Positions 11,383-23,165 of a DNA stretch of 64,000 bases are shown piece by piece. The position numbers and the translations under genes were made by a program. The notes below the pieces were generated by a model, which saw only the letters and a program-made list of their open reading frames with translations, ran no database searches and was not told where the DNA came from. Source of the DNA: Fragilariopsis cylindrus CCMP1102 (lineage: Eukaryota > Bacillariophyta > Bacillariophyceae > Bacillariales > Bacillariaceae); NCBI GenBank assembly GCA_900095095.1, contig FMBT01000314.1:310001-374000 (forward strand), read 5' to 3'. The stretch's first letter is position 1. Each line of letters begins with the position of its first letter.

Positions 11383-12492
11383 TTAGCTCAGAGCCTGGCC
11401 TAAAAAAATATTCCACTCTTTCACTGTCCAAGTAGACGAAATCTCATTTTGCTCGATCCCGTTGAAGAAGCAGGTGGGAGTTACGTGAACACCACGCTTC
11501 CGCTGGAATTTGACAATTTGTTGAGTGAGGGGAAAGACAGCGTTTTCGTCGTCGTCCGGTGCGGAACCAAGAAGAATCTTCGCCTCATCGGGAAAATTAC
11601 CACCGGGCTGTAGGGGTGGGATTAAATACTGCAGTATCTGTTTCTTTACGGTATCCACGTTATCGATACTAATTTTGGTATTGCCGTTGTCGTCTACTCC
11701 TTCCTTTAGGCCATTATTGGACACGACAACATTGGCGGCAAAGGAAGCGATCTGGTCATAGAATTCCCCTCTTGTCCACCCATAGATTTCTTTGTCGTAA
11801 AAGCGGGGCGCCTCTTCGAATAGAGTTTTCCAGTAGACATATTCCAACTCCGGATACAGAATTTTAACTGCAAATGTGCTCTCGTGAAGCCAGAGAGATT
11901 GATGGTGCCAGGGTTGGATCACATTGTGGTAGACAAAGGCCATCTGGTTCGTATATTTGTGGGATAGTTGTGAAATAGTGTGAAACGTTTTACGCGAGTA
12001 CGGACATGTCAAATCGACAAAAATTTCGCACACTTGTCCACTGGAAATATTGCCAATTGTTAATCCGGGGTAGACTCGAGGGAAGTTTGTGGTACGTCGG
12101 TTTTTTGAAAGTGTTATCGTGGGTGCAGTAGGCTGCTTTGCTTCTGCTGCTTTGATATTCGCTGCAGCAATTAGGAACGCTGATGATGCTCCAATTGTCC
12201 CTTTTCGTAACACCGAACGACGGTCCTCGTTTCCATCATCATTGGTATCGCAAGGAATGCGGCTGTCGTTTTTGCATTGCTGAATGGATCGAACTTGCTC
12301 ATTGGATGATCGATGGTGGCGGAGCTTTGAGACACTGGGCGGTGGTGAGATGCAGCAGAACGATGGTCGGCTTGTTTGGGTAATTAGTGCAATGGCCGTT
12401 TCAGAGATGAGTAAGAATACAATCAAAGAAATGGAGGATTGGAAGACTAAGTGGATAGTGCGGGAAGACTTCATGTTCCTCATCGTTATCAT
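11383..12492 (-). CDS. DsbA-like thioredoxin-fold protein, probable thylakoid-lumen target
   Basis: A 369-residue protein. An N-terminal hydrophobic signal (residues 13-36, ending near SETAIA) is followed by a Ser/Thr/Arg-rich stretch and then a twin-arginine motif RRSVLRKGTIGASSAFLIAAA with an AEAK site near residue 118. That order (ER signal, transit peptide, Tat signal) is what a thylakoid-lumen protein of a secondary plastid carries. The mature part has a DsbA-type thioredoxin fold: EIFVDLTCPYSRKTF, a helical insert, then GVHVTPTCFFNG with the cis-Pro loop. The active site reads CPYS, so the resolving cysteine of C-x-x-C is absent. It could be a monothiol oxidoreductase, isomerase or chaperone. 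Its codon use is more balanced than in the neighbours. Confidence 0.72.
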   Translation of the reverse strand: MITMRNMKSSRTIHLVFQSSISLIVFLLISETAIALITQTSRPSFCCISPPPSVSKLRHHRSSNEQVRSIQQCKNDSRIPCDTNDDGNEDRRSVLRKGTIGASSAFLIAAANIKAAEAKQPTAPTITLSKNRRTTNFPRVYPGLTIGNISSGQVCEIFVDLTCPYSRKTFHTISQLSHKYTNQMAFVYHNVIQPWHHQSLWLHESTFAVKILYPELEYVYWKTLFEEAPRFYDKEIYGWTRGEFYDQIASFAANVVVSNNGLKEGVDDNGNTKISIDNVDTVKKQILQYLIPPLQPGGNFPDEAKILLGSAPDDDENAVFPLTQQIVKFQRKRGVHVTPTCFFNGIEQNEISSTWTVKEWNIFLGQALS

Positions 12493-13533
12493 TCTTTATT
12501 TCAAATTTTTATCCTTCACGTACTACTGCTTAAGCTGCCACCAACAGTAAGTTACGGTGAAGCTACAATACCGGTATGTAAAAATCCAATTGTACCTTTT
12601 AGGAGTGGATGAATAATGAGACTATTAATCGAGTGAGTCGAGTCGAATCGAACAACACTCATGTCATCATCGATCAATCTTCGTTGTCGTGATAGGTACA
12701 ATGGTGTCAGCTTGTTAGTCATGTCAGAGCGAGTATGTTGAACTGTATCCACACGTTATATTTTTATAACGGTAGTAGCGTTTAAAGAATGTACAGTACA
12801 TGAAAAACACCGAAGGCAAGCATATTAAGTATTTTTTATATATATAGTATTATTACAGTCCGTTTACGATTACAGTCCGTAATTAATTAATTGAATTACA
12901 ATAATCAGCTTTTTTGTAATTAACATTCTTTTGAGAGGTATATATACGCAACTACACTATAACAAAGGTCCGTTACCGCGGACTATGATATGTTCTTCTT
13001 TTTTGTCTTGACATCCGATTTCGCTCCCTTACACGTGTTCACGAGGAGGTCGGACAATTTTTTTATATCAATCATGACTGGCGACGGTAAGAAAAAAGAA
13101 CGTGCGTTTTCACGATGATTTTACTGATGTGCTTTTAGAGAAGATTTTTACAACATGTGCTTTTTTTTAACGTGAGGTCGTCGCGAGTGATTGAAAGTTG
13201 TCGTATTTTTCACTGGTACAACGCACGCTAACATTTAGTTACTTCAATACTATTTCTCAATTTTGATTATTTCCGCAGCTTAGCTTCAATGTTGAAATTG
13301 TCAATAAAAAGCGCATGTTCAACGTAGTGTATCTATTGCATAAGTAGTGATTTACACACAATTTTTTTTAAAACTCTACAAAAACCTACTAATATATGTG
13401 TGATACATTGTGTGATCACATCACCATCCAGCAGCATCAAACCGAATCGACTTCAAGTCATCAGCGACTTCAAGTCATCAGCTAAAGTAACTCAACTCAA
13501 CTCCTCCTGTATTCGAAAGTTCTCTCTATCATC
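12493..13533. other. Intergenic region between divergent genes
   Basis: No gene is seen. It should hold the promoters of the thioredoxin-fold gene (left) and the Myb-like gene (right). A near-palindrome TGTACAGTACA lies near 12790, and the phrase TTACAGTCCGT occurs twice near 12855-12885. The transcript leader of the Myb-like gene probably starts near 13450. Confidence 0.4.
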
Positions 13534-16500
13534 ATGACAGATACTCAAAGCGGGTAAGTGCAGTACAAGTGCAGTACAAGTGTGTGTGTGAAACATTGAA
13601 ACAACACAACTACGTGCGTTAAGTTCGACAACGTATTATGTGAAGAAAGACACAAGAATAAGACACCAGCAACACAGACAACATGACACAAAGAAAAACA
13701 CAGACAAGACACACAATCACAAATTCTTACCGTACCTCTCCCTCTAACTCTCTCTCTCTTTACCCTTGCCATTCCCTCCTCTCTCCTTCTGCCCTCCCTT
13801 CTTCGTGACTGCCTCTCCCGCCCCCCACACGTTTCACGCTATCAAAAAATCATCCCATCTTGGATCTTTGTTCGAATCGAATCGAATATTCATTCATTCA
13901 TTCTCAATACACACAAACACGCACACGAACAAAAAACGATCGTGTGAAATTTTCACACTACACCCCTCTACTACTTCAATTGAATTGAATCTATTGATCT
14001 CGATTATATTGTTCATGTTTACCCCTCTCTCTCTCTCTCTCTCTCCCTTGTCACACAACAACAACAACAACAACACAACCCTTCGCAACTTCGATTTCCC
14101 ATTGATATCCTATCCTGTCCCTCATTCATGCGATTCGATTCACGATATCCACCGTCAACGTTGTTTCCTCTACTCTACTCTATGATTTCATCTCATTCAT
14201 GATTCGATTCATCTTTGTAGTAGTGTGCCATCCCTTCTTATGAGGGCAGCTGAATCTGCAGCTGAAGCTGATGGAGTTAAAATCAAATCAGAAGATATTG
14301 CTACTACTACAGGTGGTGATAACAACAGCAACAGTACTACCACGAACACGAAGAATCATGCTGCATTAGCAATGGCACAAGTTGCAGCGAAAGCACAAGC
14401 ACAACAACAAGTAGTCGCAGCAAAAGCACAAGCCCAAGCACAATTATTAGCAGCAGCACAGCAACGTCATGCACAACAACAAGCTGTTCAACAAGCTGTT
14501 CAACAGCAACAACAACAACGTAAGCAGCAACATCAACAACAACAACAACAACAACAGCAACATCAGCAACAACCTAGTAATGGAAATAATAACAATAATG
14601 GTGGTGGTGGTAACTCTTCAAATAATAAACAAAAAAAAGGACAACAATTACGACGTGGTAAATGGACACCAGAAGAAGAAGCCTATGCGAATCGTTTAAT
14701 ACAAGAATTCAAAGCAGGCTTGTTACCATTAACAGATGGTACCACACTTCGAACTTTCCTGAGTAAATTATTAAATTGTGATCCAATGCGTATCTCGAAA
14801 AAATTCGTGGGTAGTAATTGTATTGGAAAACAAGTATTCCGAAGAAGAACTGCTGATTTAAATCGACTAACACCGGAACAAATCCAAAAATCACGTGCGG
14901 AATTATCGGATTTAGAACGTCGGTTTTTAGAACGTGTGGCACAAACAAATCGTGTGAAAAATTCAACTACCACATCGAATAATAATAATTCAAATTCAAA
15001 TTCACAACAGTCTGGTAATAATAATAGTAATAATAATCATACAAACACAAACAATCAACATCAACATCACGGTAGTAATAGTGGTGGTGGTGGACAGGGA
15101 CAACATCATAGTGGTGGTGGACATGGTGGACAAAGTAATGCAATTCAACATCAACATAATCAAAATTTACATATTCAACATCGTCATATGCAACAACAAC
15201 AACAACAATATTTACAACAACAATATGGTGGTGGCAACAGTAGCAATAATAGTAATAACAGTAATAATAACAATAGTGTTGTTTCTGCAGCATTAAATGC
15301 TGCTGTAAATGCTGGTATGAATGGACGTAGTAGTGGTGGTAATGGTGGCAGTAATAGTAATAGTGGTAGTGGTAATCCACCATGGATGCAATTACCACAA
15401 GGTTATAAACAAGGTTTAGGTGCACAAATGGCAAGAGATAATTTAGCTAGTGGTGGAAGTAATAGTAATCGGAATAGTCGTACAGCTGCAGCTGGACGTG
15501 CATTATTAGCAGGTTTAGGTGGTAGTGGTAGCTTAAATGGTGGTAGTAACCATCGAAAGAATAATAATAACAAGAATGGTTCATCCACATCTTCTTCTAA
15601 TGATAGTGGTGGCAATAATAATAGTATGTTAGCAATGGCAGAATTACAACGTCGTGCTAGTCAAAACCCTAACCCTAATAATTCAAATAATTTAAACGCA
15701 ATGAATAACGGTGGATTAGGAGGTTTTGGTAATCATTCAGCACAAAATTTATTAGCAGCATTATCAGCTGGTGGTGGTAATTCAAGTAGTAATGCATCAT
15801 TAGTACAAATGGCAAGGATTGCTAGTGCTTCACGATTATCCAATAATAATATTGGTGGTGGTCCTAATGGTATGATGAATTCCGCAGGCATGATGGGAGG
15901 TTATAATAGTTTTAATAATAATTCTGGTGGTAGTAATAGTAGTAGTGGTGTCGGTAATAATTCATTCAATAATTTAATGATGAAATCAGGATTTTCACGT
16001 GATCAACTGAGTCAATTAGCACGTGATCGTGGTTTATCCTCCGCATCATTATCCAATATGATGAATATGGGTAATGGTAGTGGTGGTAATGGTGGCGGAT
16101 CTCTAGGTATGGGTATGGGCAATGATCGTAAAAGTTCATTTGATCAATTAATGAGTTTAGATTTTCAAAGTTTACAATCTATTGATAATTTGGCTAACTT
16201 AATTCAAACTAGTGGTGGTAATCCTAACCCTAATCCATCAAGTGGAATGAAAAATTGGTCTGCTGATAGTAATAGTAGTAGTAGTGGTGGCGGTAGTAGT
16301 GCTGGTGGTGGAGGTAGTAGTTCTCATGGAGGAGGAGGAGCTCATGGAGGAGGAGGAAGCGGAGGAAATGGTGTTGGTGGTAGTAGCCGACTTGGTTCAT
16401 CCGCTAGTTTATCAAATGCAGCACGTCGATTAGCAAGTGCAAATAATTTCGAATCATTAATGAGAAATTTATCAAGTAATAGTCATACTAATATGAGTCG

Positions 16501-17401
16501 AACAGGTTTGAATGATGAAGGTAGTAACGGTGTTGGCAGTAGTAGTAGTAGCAACAACAACAACAACAACAATAGTAGAATGATGGATTCTAACTATGGT
16601 GGTAGTAACCACTCGAGCTCGAACAACTCTAATAATAATAATGGTGGTGGTAGTGGTAATAATATATCATCGAATGCTAACCTACAAAGTTTATTACAAA
16701 GTATGAATAATGGTAGTGGTGTTAATGGCAGTGCAAGTATGAGTAGCCTACTTGGTGGTGTTGGTGGTGCTAATGGTAGAAGTGCTGCATCACTTGCTAA
16801 TTTATTACGTGCATCGAATAGCGACAACAATTCTTCATCGACTGGCTTATCAGCACTACGTAATCAAGATGGATTAAGTAATCGTAACACAACAAGTGTT
16901 GAAGACTTTTTAAGTTTAGTTGCAGCAGGTGATATCCCTCATCAAGATCCGGCTATGTTGAACAATCCATTAAATCAACAACAGCTACAACAGCTACAAC
17001 AAAGTAATAATAATAACAATAATAATAATGGGGATCAACAACAAGGGGATGGCGGCGGCGTGGGTAGCAATAGTAATAACAACAACAATAACGGGAGTAG
17101 CAGTAAAGGTAATAATGATACAGCCGCCTTATTAGCTCAAGCAACGGGAAATTCTGCATTAGCTAATGCATTATCATCAAGATCATTTGGTAGTAATCTT
17201 GGTGCTATGGCAGATAGTAGAGCAGGTAATTTAAGCAGTTTAGGATCAACTGCTGAATTACTTCAACAGTTAGCCGATGCCTCCAACAATAACAGTAGTA
17301 ACAATGGTGGTAGTAGTAGTAACAGCGGTAGTAACAGTAGCCTGAAACGTAAATTATTAGACATGGATGGTGGTGAATCTCATGGTGGGAGTAGACGATA
17401 G
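13534..17401 (+). CDS. Myb-like transcription factor of stramenopile type, Asn/Gly/Ser-rich
   Basis: Exon 1 is only 13534-13553 (MTDTQSG). A 670-nt GT-AG intron (13554-14223) leads to exon 2, which reads VPSLLMRAAESAAEADG onward, for a protein of about 1065 residues. After a Q-rich stretch, one ordered domain lies near residues 148-240: RRGKWTPEEEAYANRLI, then GTTLRTFLSKLLNCDP, then MRISKKFVGSNCIGKQVF. This is the conserved stramenopile Myb-like domain, in which the usual Myb tryptophan spacing is modified. The remaining 800 residues are Asn, Gly and Ser tracts with short hydrophobic islands (LLAALSAGG, LMSLDFQSLQSIDNL) that look like activation or protein-contact motifs. It most likely acts in the nucleus as a DNA-binding regulator. 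The frame is clean throughout despite the repeats. Confidence 0.82.
13554..14223 (+). other. Long first intron of the Myb-like gene
   Basis: The donor GTAAGT follows seven codons and the acceptor is TTTGTAGTAG. The intron holds dense CT-rich and AC-rich tracts (CTCTCT at 14025-14046, AACAAC at 14057-14073). A long first intron right after a tiny coding exon is a usual place for regulatory sequence. Confidence 0.7.
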
Positions 17402-18170
17402 TTTAAAAAAACTCCATTATTCATCGTGAATGAAAGAAGGAAGGAATAATGATAATTTTATGATCGTTTTCGAATGGTGGATACCTGTTGCATACTCTAT
17501 ACTGACTTTTACTGTGTACTTTAATACCTCCAAACAACGAAAACTAATGTAGTACTATTAAATATTATACTAGAAAGCATGATGTGTGAAAAGGAAATGC
17601 CTTCCACTGAATAAATAAGATAAAATAAATATATCCATGTTACACATATATATTATTTTTCTCTTCCCTCTTTTACTATAGTATTATTCCTCTATCTACT
17701 ATCATATCTGTATTATTGATTTTTGTTATGTAGGTAATGAAATATTGACAAAAATATTTTATTTTTTGCCTTGGTCAAGAAATTGGTTATTATTTGAATC
17801 TCAGGTCCCAAAGTTTCCTTGTATGGGGCCAGCTCAAACACTATCGTCTTTTGTATCAAATTTCAATGTGTTTACAGAAAGAATTATTCAATTTAGTCCA
17901 TGCACACATTCATGTACAATGGCTAGCCTTTAATAACACATGATGGTGCTTTGGTAAATACAAACTGAACATTTGACCTTTACATACTAAGAGCAAATTC
18001 TCACCATGTTACTAGTTAATTTCTTGCAGCTAATATTTTTGAAAGATAGAATTTTTCCAGAAAAAAAAATCATGCAGTCCATCATCTGTTTAATCTATAT
18101 ATATCTGCAAGACGATATTGGTGAACAGGGGTTTCATTTCTTCTTCAAGGGCCAAAAACCAAATCTTACC
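17402..18170. other. Intergenic DNA
   Basis: Holds the 3' flank of the Myb-like gene, with AATAAATA-rich sequence near 17610-17630. No coding potential was found. Confidence 0.4.
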
Positions 18171-18587
18171 CTATATTTTAAATCCACTCCTCATCCTCAT
18201 CCACATCCACATCCACATCCACATCCACATCCAAATCCAAATCCAGATCCAAATCAACATTATCAACATCAACAACAAGTATATGGAACCCGGTGTGTGC
18301 CCACCGACAACAATTCTTGTCAGATCGCTGCATAGTGTAGTTTCCCAGCGAACACCAGCATCGCTTCCTTCTACCGTGTCTTCGTTGTTCAAGGACGTTG
18401 CGGAGCGGAGGAAAATATGTTTGGGATTCGATGTTGACGATGAAACCAGCATCGTTCCACCACCCAACAAGAGAGCAGCAGCAATGGTTACAACCCACTT
18501 GCGACTACGTATTGACTCCTCCTCCTTCTGTAGATTCGAATCTGCTTCGTTACGAAGAGAGGTTGTTTCGGTAGTTTGGTAGGTCAT
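18171..18587 (-). CDS. Possible small membrane protein, C-terminus uncertain
   Basis: A 138-codon frame starts MTYQTTETTSLRNEADSNL and has a basic stop-transfer followed by a hydrophobic segment WVVTIAAALLLGGGTMLV near residues 31-48, as in a single-pass protein. The last 30 residues are an Ile/Trp then Met/Trp repeat produced by the hexanucleotide array at 18189-18255 read through. The true coding end may therefore be earlier or spliced away near the GSIYL codons. No family is recognised. It may not be a gene. Confidence 0.35.
   Translation of the reverse strand: MTYQTTETTSLRNEADSNLQKEEESIRSRKWVVTIAAALLLGGGTMLVSSSTSNPKHIFLRSATSLNNEDTVEGSDAGVRWETTLCSDLTRIVVGGHTPGSIYLLLMLIMLIWIWIWIWMWMWMWMWMWMRMRSGFKI
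18185..18260. repeat. Hexanucleotide microsatellite (CATCCA)n
   Basis: CATCCA units repeat about ten times, drifting to AATCCA at the right end. The array lies within the uncertain open frame above. Confidence 0.9.
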
Positions 18588-19236
18588 GATGATAGAGTTA
18601 GAGTAAAGTAGGAGTAGTAGTATTTGATTCGGCGGAAAGCGTTTGAGTAGTAAGGATAATATCTATGTTTTTGTGTGCAATTACTGTAACATATAGTAAA
18701 GTCAAGTGTCGTGAAAACTTTTGACAGAAATCTTAATCTTAACAATCACGTCGTGATCTTAATCTTACAATCACGTCGTGATATTTTTCGACCAACAATT
18801 TTGGATGTTGAATCGGCATGGCATGTCAGGCAGGAGAAGAATATCGAATCGAATTTGTCATTCATGTTCGAGTCAAACAAAAACATTTAAGTTCCTATAA
18901 TAATAATGAAATCATGAGTTTCAAATAGTCGAGTCAAGAAAATTCTTTGTAAATTATCGGTCCAACAACTAACTTACTTCCATGCCAAAGAAAGTTATTT
19001 TCTTTTTCCTGCCGGCGAGGCGCGAATGATTTTTTCTGTTCAAGCAAATAAGCACGTGCCCATCATACAATAAAATTTCTTCACGCAGTAGGTGGGAAGG
19101 CGCACAGGATGGAACAAAAGATAAATATTGATGGTAGAGTAGTTACCGGTAGTAGTCCTACATATTTCCAGAGGAGAGGCACTATTTTTTCATTCAAAAG
19201 TACAACACCATATATTTTTTTTATATAGCAAAAACT
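18588..19236. other. Intergenic DNA upstream of the SANT/H1 gene
   Basis: No gene. A short direct repeat (ATCTTAATCTTA with AATCACGTCGTGAT) lies at 18731-18782; its CACGTCGTG core is a near-palindrome present twice. Confidence 0.4.
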
Positions 19237-20765
19237 ATGGCTGAAATACCAACAGACGAAGTTGGTGATATTGGACGCAGGTACCCTTCCCGAGTTAGCC
19301 GTAGGCATATTCACAAAGAAGATGAAGATGAAGATGAAGATGAAGATGAAGAAGAGGAAGAAGATGATGAAGAAGAAGAAGAAGACAACAGCAACAGCAA
19401 ATCTCAACTAAAGCCTTACGAAAAGAAGAGCTTGAGAGATCAAAAACGACAAGCCAAGGGACAAATACGCACAGGGACATGGACAAAAGAGGAGAATATG
19501 GCGTTTCTACATGGTGTAAGAACCTGTGGAAAGGGGAACTGGTCAATAATTGCCGAAAATTTTATTCCCACTAGGTATGTTGGTTCTTAGTACAGTATAT
19601 TTTCTAAATTTGGTATTTATCAATCTTTTCTTATCATTTTACTAACACATCATCTTTTCTCTTTCTACTCTTTTAAACCGAAGAACAACACGCCAAGTCA
19701 AGAGCAAAGCACATACAGAATTAAAATTGCATGGTAAAAATTCTGGCAATTACTCAGAACTTGATGAATATTTGAAAGAGCATCCTGACTTTTTGAAGAA
19801 TATGAAAACCGAAAGTGATGCGGTGACCGCGAGAGATCAAGAACGACAAGCCAAGGGACAAATACGCACAGGGACATGGACAAAAGAGGAGAATATGGCG
19901 TTTCTATATGGTGTAAGAATCTGTGGAAAGGGGAACTGGTCGATAATTGCCGAAAATTTTATTCCGACGAGGTATGTTGCGTTGGTTCTTAGTATATTTC
20001 TAAATTTGGTATTTAATAATCTTTTCTTATCTTTTTATCAACACATCATCTTTTCTCTTTCTACTCTCTAACCGAAGAACAACACGCCAAGTCAAGTGCA
20101 AAGGACAAACCGAATCGAAATATGGTAGAAATTCTGGCAATTACTCAGAACTTGACGAATACTTGAAAGAGCATCCTGATTCTTGGAGGAATATGAAAAC
20201 CGAAAGTGATGCGGTGACCGCGACATCATTATCATCAAAAACAAAATCAAAAACAAAAATGTCAAAGTCAACAACAACCAAAACGTCAACGTCAACAGTA
20301 ATTGGAAAGATAATTTATGCGATACGACAATTAAATGAACCAGGATTGAAAGGTTCATCACGACAATCTATATTAAAATATATTAAATCGGAATTTAATA
20401 ATTATGACCATACAACAGCATTAAAAACAGCTTTTAAAAAAGCTGCAACAGGAGTTGATAAAATTTTAATTCAAAATGGTCAAAGTTTTCGTGTGATTGG
20501 TGATCCAATCATTGAAAGTGAGCAGCAGACGAAATCAACAACAAGGACAAAAATGAATAAGAAGATATCTAACCATAAAATAAGCACACAAGCTAAAATT
20601 TCAAGTCAAAAAAGTTCAAAAAAACAGAATAAAAATAAGGAGAATGGTGTCACAGGAGCAGGTGGTGTTGGTGATGATGGAACAACTATTACCGGTGCTT
20701 CAGTAGTAGACGGTGATGGTGATGAAGATGTGTTTTATGATGCGGTACAAGAACTGAACGAATAA
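19237..20765 (+). CDS. Tandem SANT/Myb plus linker-histone H1/H5 domain protein (TRB/SMH-like)
   Basis: Three exons, 19237-19574, 19684-19971 and 20078-20765, join in phase into 437 residues. After an acidic Asp/Glu stretch come two nearly identical Myb/SANT repeats: TGTWTKEENMAFLHGV, GKGNWSIIAENFIP and, across each splice site, TRTTRQVKSKAH. Near residues 282-347 is a winged-helix H1/H5-type domain (IGKIIYAIRQLNEPGLKGSS, RQSILKYIKSEF, ALKTAFKKAATG, LIQNGQSFRVIG). Myb plus H1/H5 is the makeup of plant telomere-repeat-binding TRB/SMH proteins, which bind telomeric and promoter DNA. Here the Myb part is doubled and the tail is Lys/Ser-rich. A nuclear, chromatin-associated role is the natural inference. 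The telomere role is only by analogy. Confidence 0.85.
19575..19683 (+). other. Intron 1 of the SANT/H1 gene
   Basis: Donor GTATGTTGG, acceptor CCGAAG. It splits the third helix of SANT repeat 1 and is closely similar to intron 2, so it was duplicated along with its exons. Confidence 0.85.
19972..20077 (+). other. Intron 2 of the SANT/H1 gene
   Basis: Donor GTATGTTGC, acceptor CCGAAG. It has the same position and phase as intron 1, with shared inner sequence (TCTAAATTTGGTATTTA, AACACATCATCTTTTCTC). Confidence 0.85.
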
Positions 20766-22325
20766 TAGTTGGTGGTAATAATCCAGTCAACCACTATCAA
20801 CATTTGTGCAGACGCAGCAGAATGGCCAAGGGGACTATATACTAATACCAAGGATGAAAATGAAGTATAAAGAAGAAGAAGATAATATGAGAATTAATAC
20901 TGCAAAAGCTTCTATATGATCTATATTACGGGGGACGAATGTATGGGTGAATCAACGAACGGATCTATGATCTATAAATCTATATTACGGGAAGGAATAC
21001 AAACACAACAATACACATGATAATCTAATATACTATGGGGAGGAATGGGTGAATTAAAAATTGCAGCAAGGTACAAATATACTAGTGCAAAACAAAAAAA
21101 TTAAAAATACACTCTTGATGATACAGATACAAACGACAAGGATGGGACAGAGTAGGAGCAATTCTAAGTTGATACGATATTTTATTTTAGCGGGAGTCGA
21201 TTCATTCTACAAAGACAGGAATAATTTCATTTTGTTGAAAAATACGTCAAACATGCCCGTTGGTAATGGGTCATCTCTTAATATGCCAATAACAATAAAA
21301 ATTATCGCATTAACTTATATAAAACTAATAGCAACATCTGTATTTTTAGTTTAGCTCATATTCTATTATTTGATTTTTAATCCTCCTCTATTAGTATGTA
21401 CCTCTTCCTGGCGATTCGAAATTTGCCTGCCATCCATATACGTACATCCTCATTGCCTTGAGTATCTATTTTTCGTTCATCTGACAAACAGCGGGACTAA
21501 AATTAAGGATTCTATTCATAAGTCAATACTGTGTCAGTCGAATTCTTTACCTTATTAGAAAATACCCTCATTAAAAAGTTCATGTTTAAAAATAGAATTA
21601 ATTAAAAGTACTGTAAGGCTTCCAAGTTTCCACACTAGATCCCTAGTGCAGCTCACCTTCGTACCTATTCTACCATGATGCTGAATAATATCCGATCCTA
21701 AGCTACCCTGTGTGAGAACCCAGAATTTGATCTTGCTGGTACCGAATATGTTATGATAAGACAAGTCGAAGTACGTTTCCTAGATTAACAGCATAAGGCA
21801 TCCGTTGGTACCTGCCAAAACCAATACAAACAACATATATCATGATCATTACTATAAACCACGCATCAGCGTCGTCTCCTATACAACTATTAATTCTATC
21901 TCTCTTTCTTTGTACTAGTAGTCCGTCGCACGTTGTTTTTTAGATGATTTTTTGATCGATGGGTTTTTCTCAGTAATGACATCAACATCAGCAGATTTTG
22001 CATATACAGCAAATATGAGGGGGTCGTCTTCGCGCGTTGCAATTGTGTTGTTGTCGTTGTCGTTGTTGTTGATATCATTCTGATTTCTTGATGATGATAA
22101 GATAAGAATTAATTAAATCATTGATTATTACATAAGCACTACTGGTATGCACTCTCTTCTTTCTTTATGTCTTTTATGTTTATTGAATTCTTGATCTTAC
22201 AAGATACACATGATAATTCTATCCACTGAGTGGGACTAAAGGTACGACTGCACAAAAGCAATTAAAAGCTGAAAGATAGCTACTAAGTTACTTGTAGTGG
22301 GTCCCTCGCCCAATACTGACCACAC
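20766..22325. other. Intergenic DNA
   Basis: No supported gene. A repeated phrase TATGATCTATA...ATTACGGG occurs at about 20915-20932 and 20966-20990. The open frames here lack any recognisable domain. Confidence 0.4.
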
Positions 22326-23165
22326 TCACAGTTTCTTCGCACGTTGACATAAACGTGCTGCTGCTTGGATCTCTATTTTGCTGACACCAGTCTTCTCCTC
22401 TTCCATCATACGTAGGCAATTGATCGAGCCCTCAAAGCCACGAGCTGCCGCTTCAATAAATTTCGTTTTGGCTTCAGCATGCTCACCACGCATAATTAAG
22501 GTGATGGCAAAATTATGAATCGCCACGATCTCGCCCTGAGAAATGCTCAGCTCAAAAAACTTTCTCGACTTAGCTAAATCGACTCCGACACCATAGATGC
22601 CTTTGTCATACATATCGCCAAGATTGGCAGATGCAGGACCATTGCCTAGCGCCGACGCTTTTGTGTAGAGGCGACGTGCTTCCGCTGAGTCAGCTTTCAC
22701 GCCGTTACCTACTTTGTAGTGATCACCAAGTATGGAGAGAGCATCTGCATGTTCAGGATTTTTCTCGATTAGTTTGCGGATGCGTACTACGGTGAACTCA
22801 TCGGTCTTAGCACCCGGCTCCCGACAAAAAACACAGCGATCAATCCCAGTTATTCCCACATTTGTAGAGTCACATTTACTGCAGATCCAACTGCCACAGC
22901 AAGATCGCCACGACGAGAGTCGGTGGTCAGACGGTAATGATGCCATACAAACTGCGCAGTCGTCATTTAATTGACTTTTGAGCTCCTCATCATCAATAAT
23001 TGATGGAAGCCCAAGTAATCTACGATCAATGATATCTTGGTGCATCGGTTTGTGAGCTCGCCAGTGTGCTCGCTGGCAGACCTTGTCGCAATAGTAAGCA
23101 TTATGACAACAACAGCACCGCATGTTGGTGCTGCTCTCCTCAACTCCACAATGTGAGCAGCTCAT
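22326..23165 (-). CDS. MYND zinc finger, RING-like and Sel1-repeat protein
   Basis: A 279-residue protein. Residues 3-42 are a MYND finger (CSHCGVEE, CCCCHNAYYCDKVCQRAHW, then H). Residues 70-118 form a second Cys-rich RING-like finger (CAVCMASL, CCGSWICSKC, CVFCREPG). Residues 140-250 are Sel1-type solenoid repeats (LGDHYKVGNGVKAD, EARRLYTKASALGNGPAS, NLGDMYDKGIYGVGVD, KSRKFFELSISQG). MYND and Sel1 both act as protein-contact modules, and the RING-like finger could give E3 ligase activity. This domain order is greatly expanded in diatoms, where its role is unproven. The frame is single and clean, with no intron seen. Confidence 0.85.
   Translation of the reverse strand: MSCSHCGVEESSTNMRCCCCHNAYYCDKVCQRAHWRAHKPMHQDIIDRRLLGLPSIIDDEELKSQLNDDCAVCMASLPSDHRLSSWRSCCGSWICSKCDSTNVGITGIDRCVFCREPGAKTDEFTVVRIRKLIEKNPEHADALSILGDHYKVGNGVKADSAEARRLYTKASALGNGPASANLGDMYDKGIYGVGVDLAKSRKFFELSISQGEIVAIHNFAITLIMRGEHAEAKTKFIEAAARGFEGSINCLRMMEEEKTGVSKIEIQAAARLCQRAKKL

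Larger units (their letters stand above)
19435..20225 (+). repeat. Direct tandem duplication of a 397-nt exon-intron-exon unit
   Basis: Unit 1 starts at 19435 (AGAGATCAAAAACGAC) and unit 2 at about 19832 (AGAGATCAAGAACGAC). Both carry the SANT exon, the intron and the following exon through GAAAGTGATGCGGTGACCGC. Introns and exons alike are highly similar, which points to a recent duplication. Confidence 0.85.

Noticed and set aside
14967-15434. His/Tyr-rich frame opposite the Myb-like gene
   Set aside because: Antisense shadow of Asn/Gly/Ser repeats.
15663-15678. CCCTAACCCTAA, telomere-like sequence
   Set aside because: It lies in frame inside the Myb-like gene, encoding Asn-Pro repeats (also near 16220). 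It is a short coding low-complexity tract, not an interstitial telomere.
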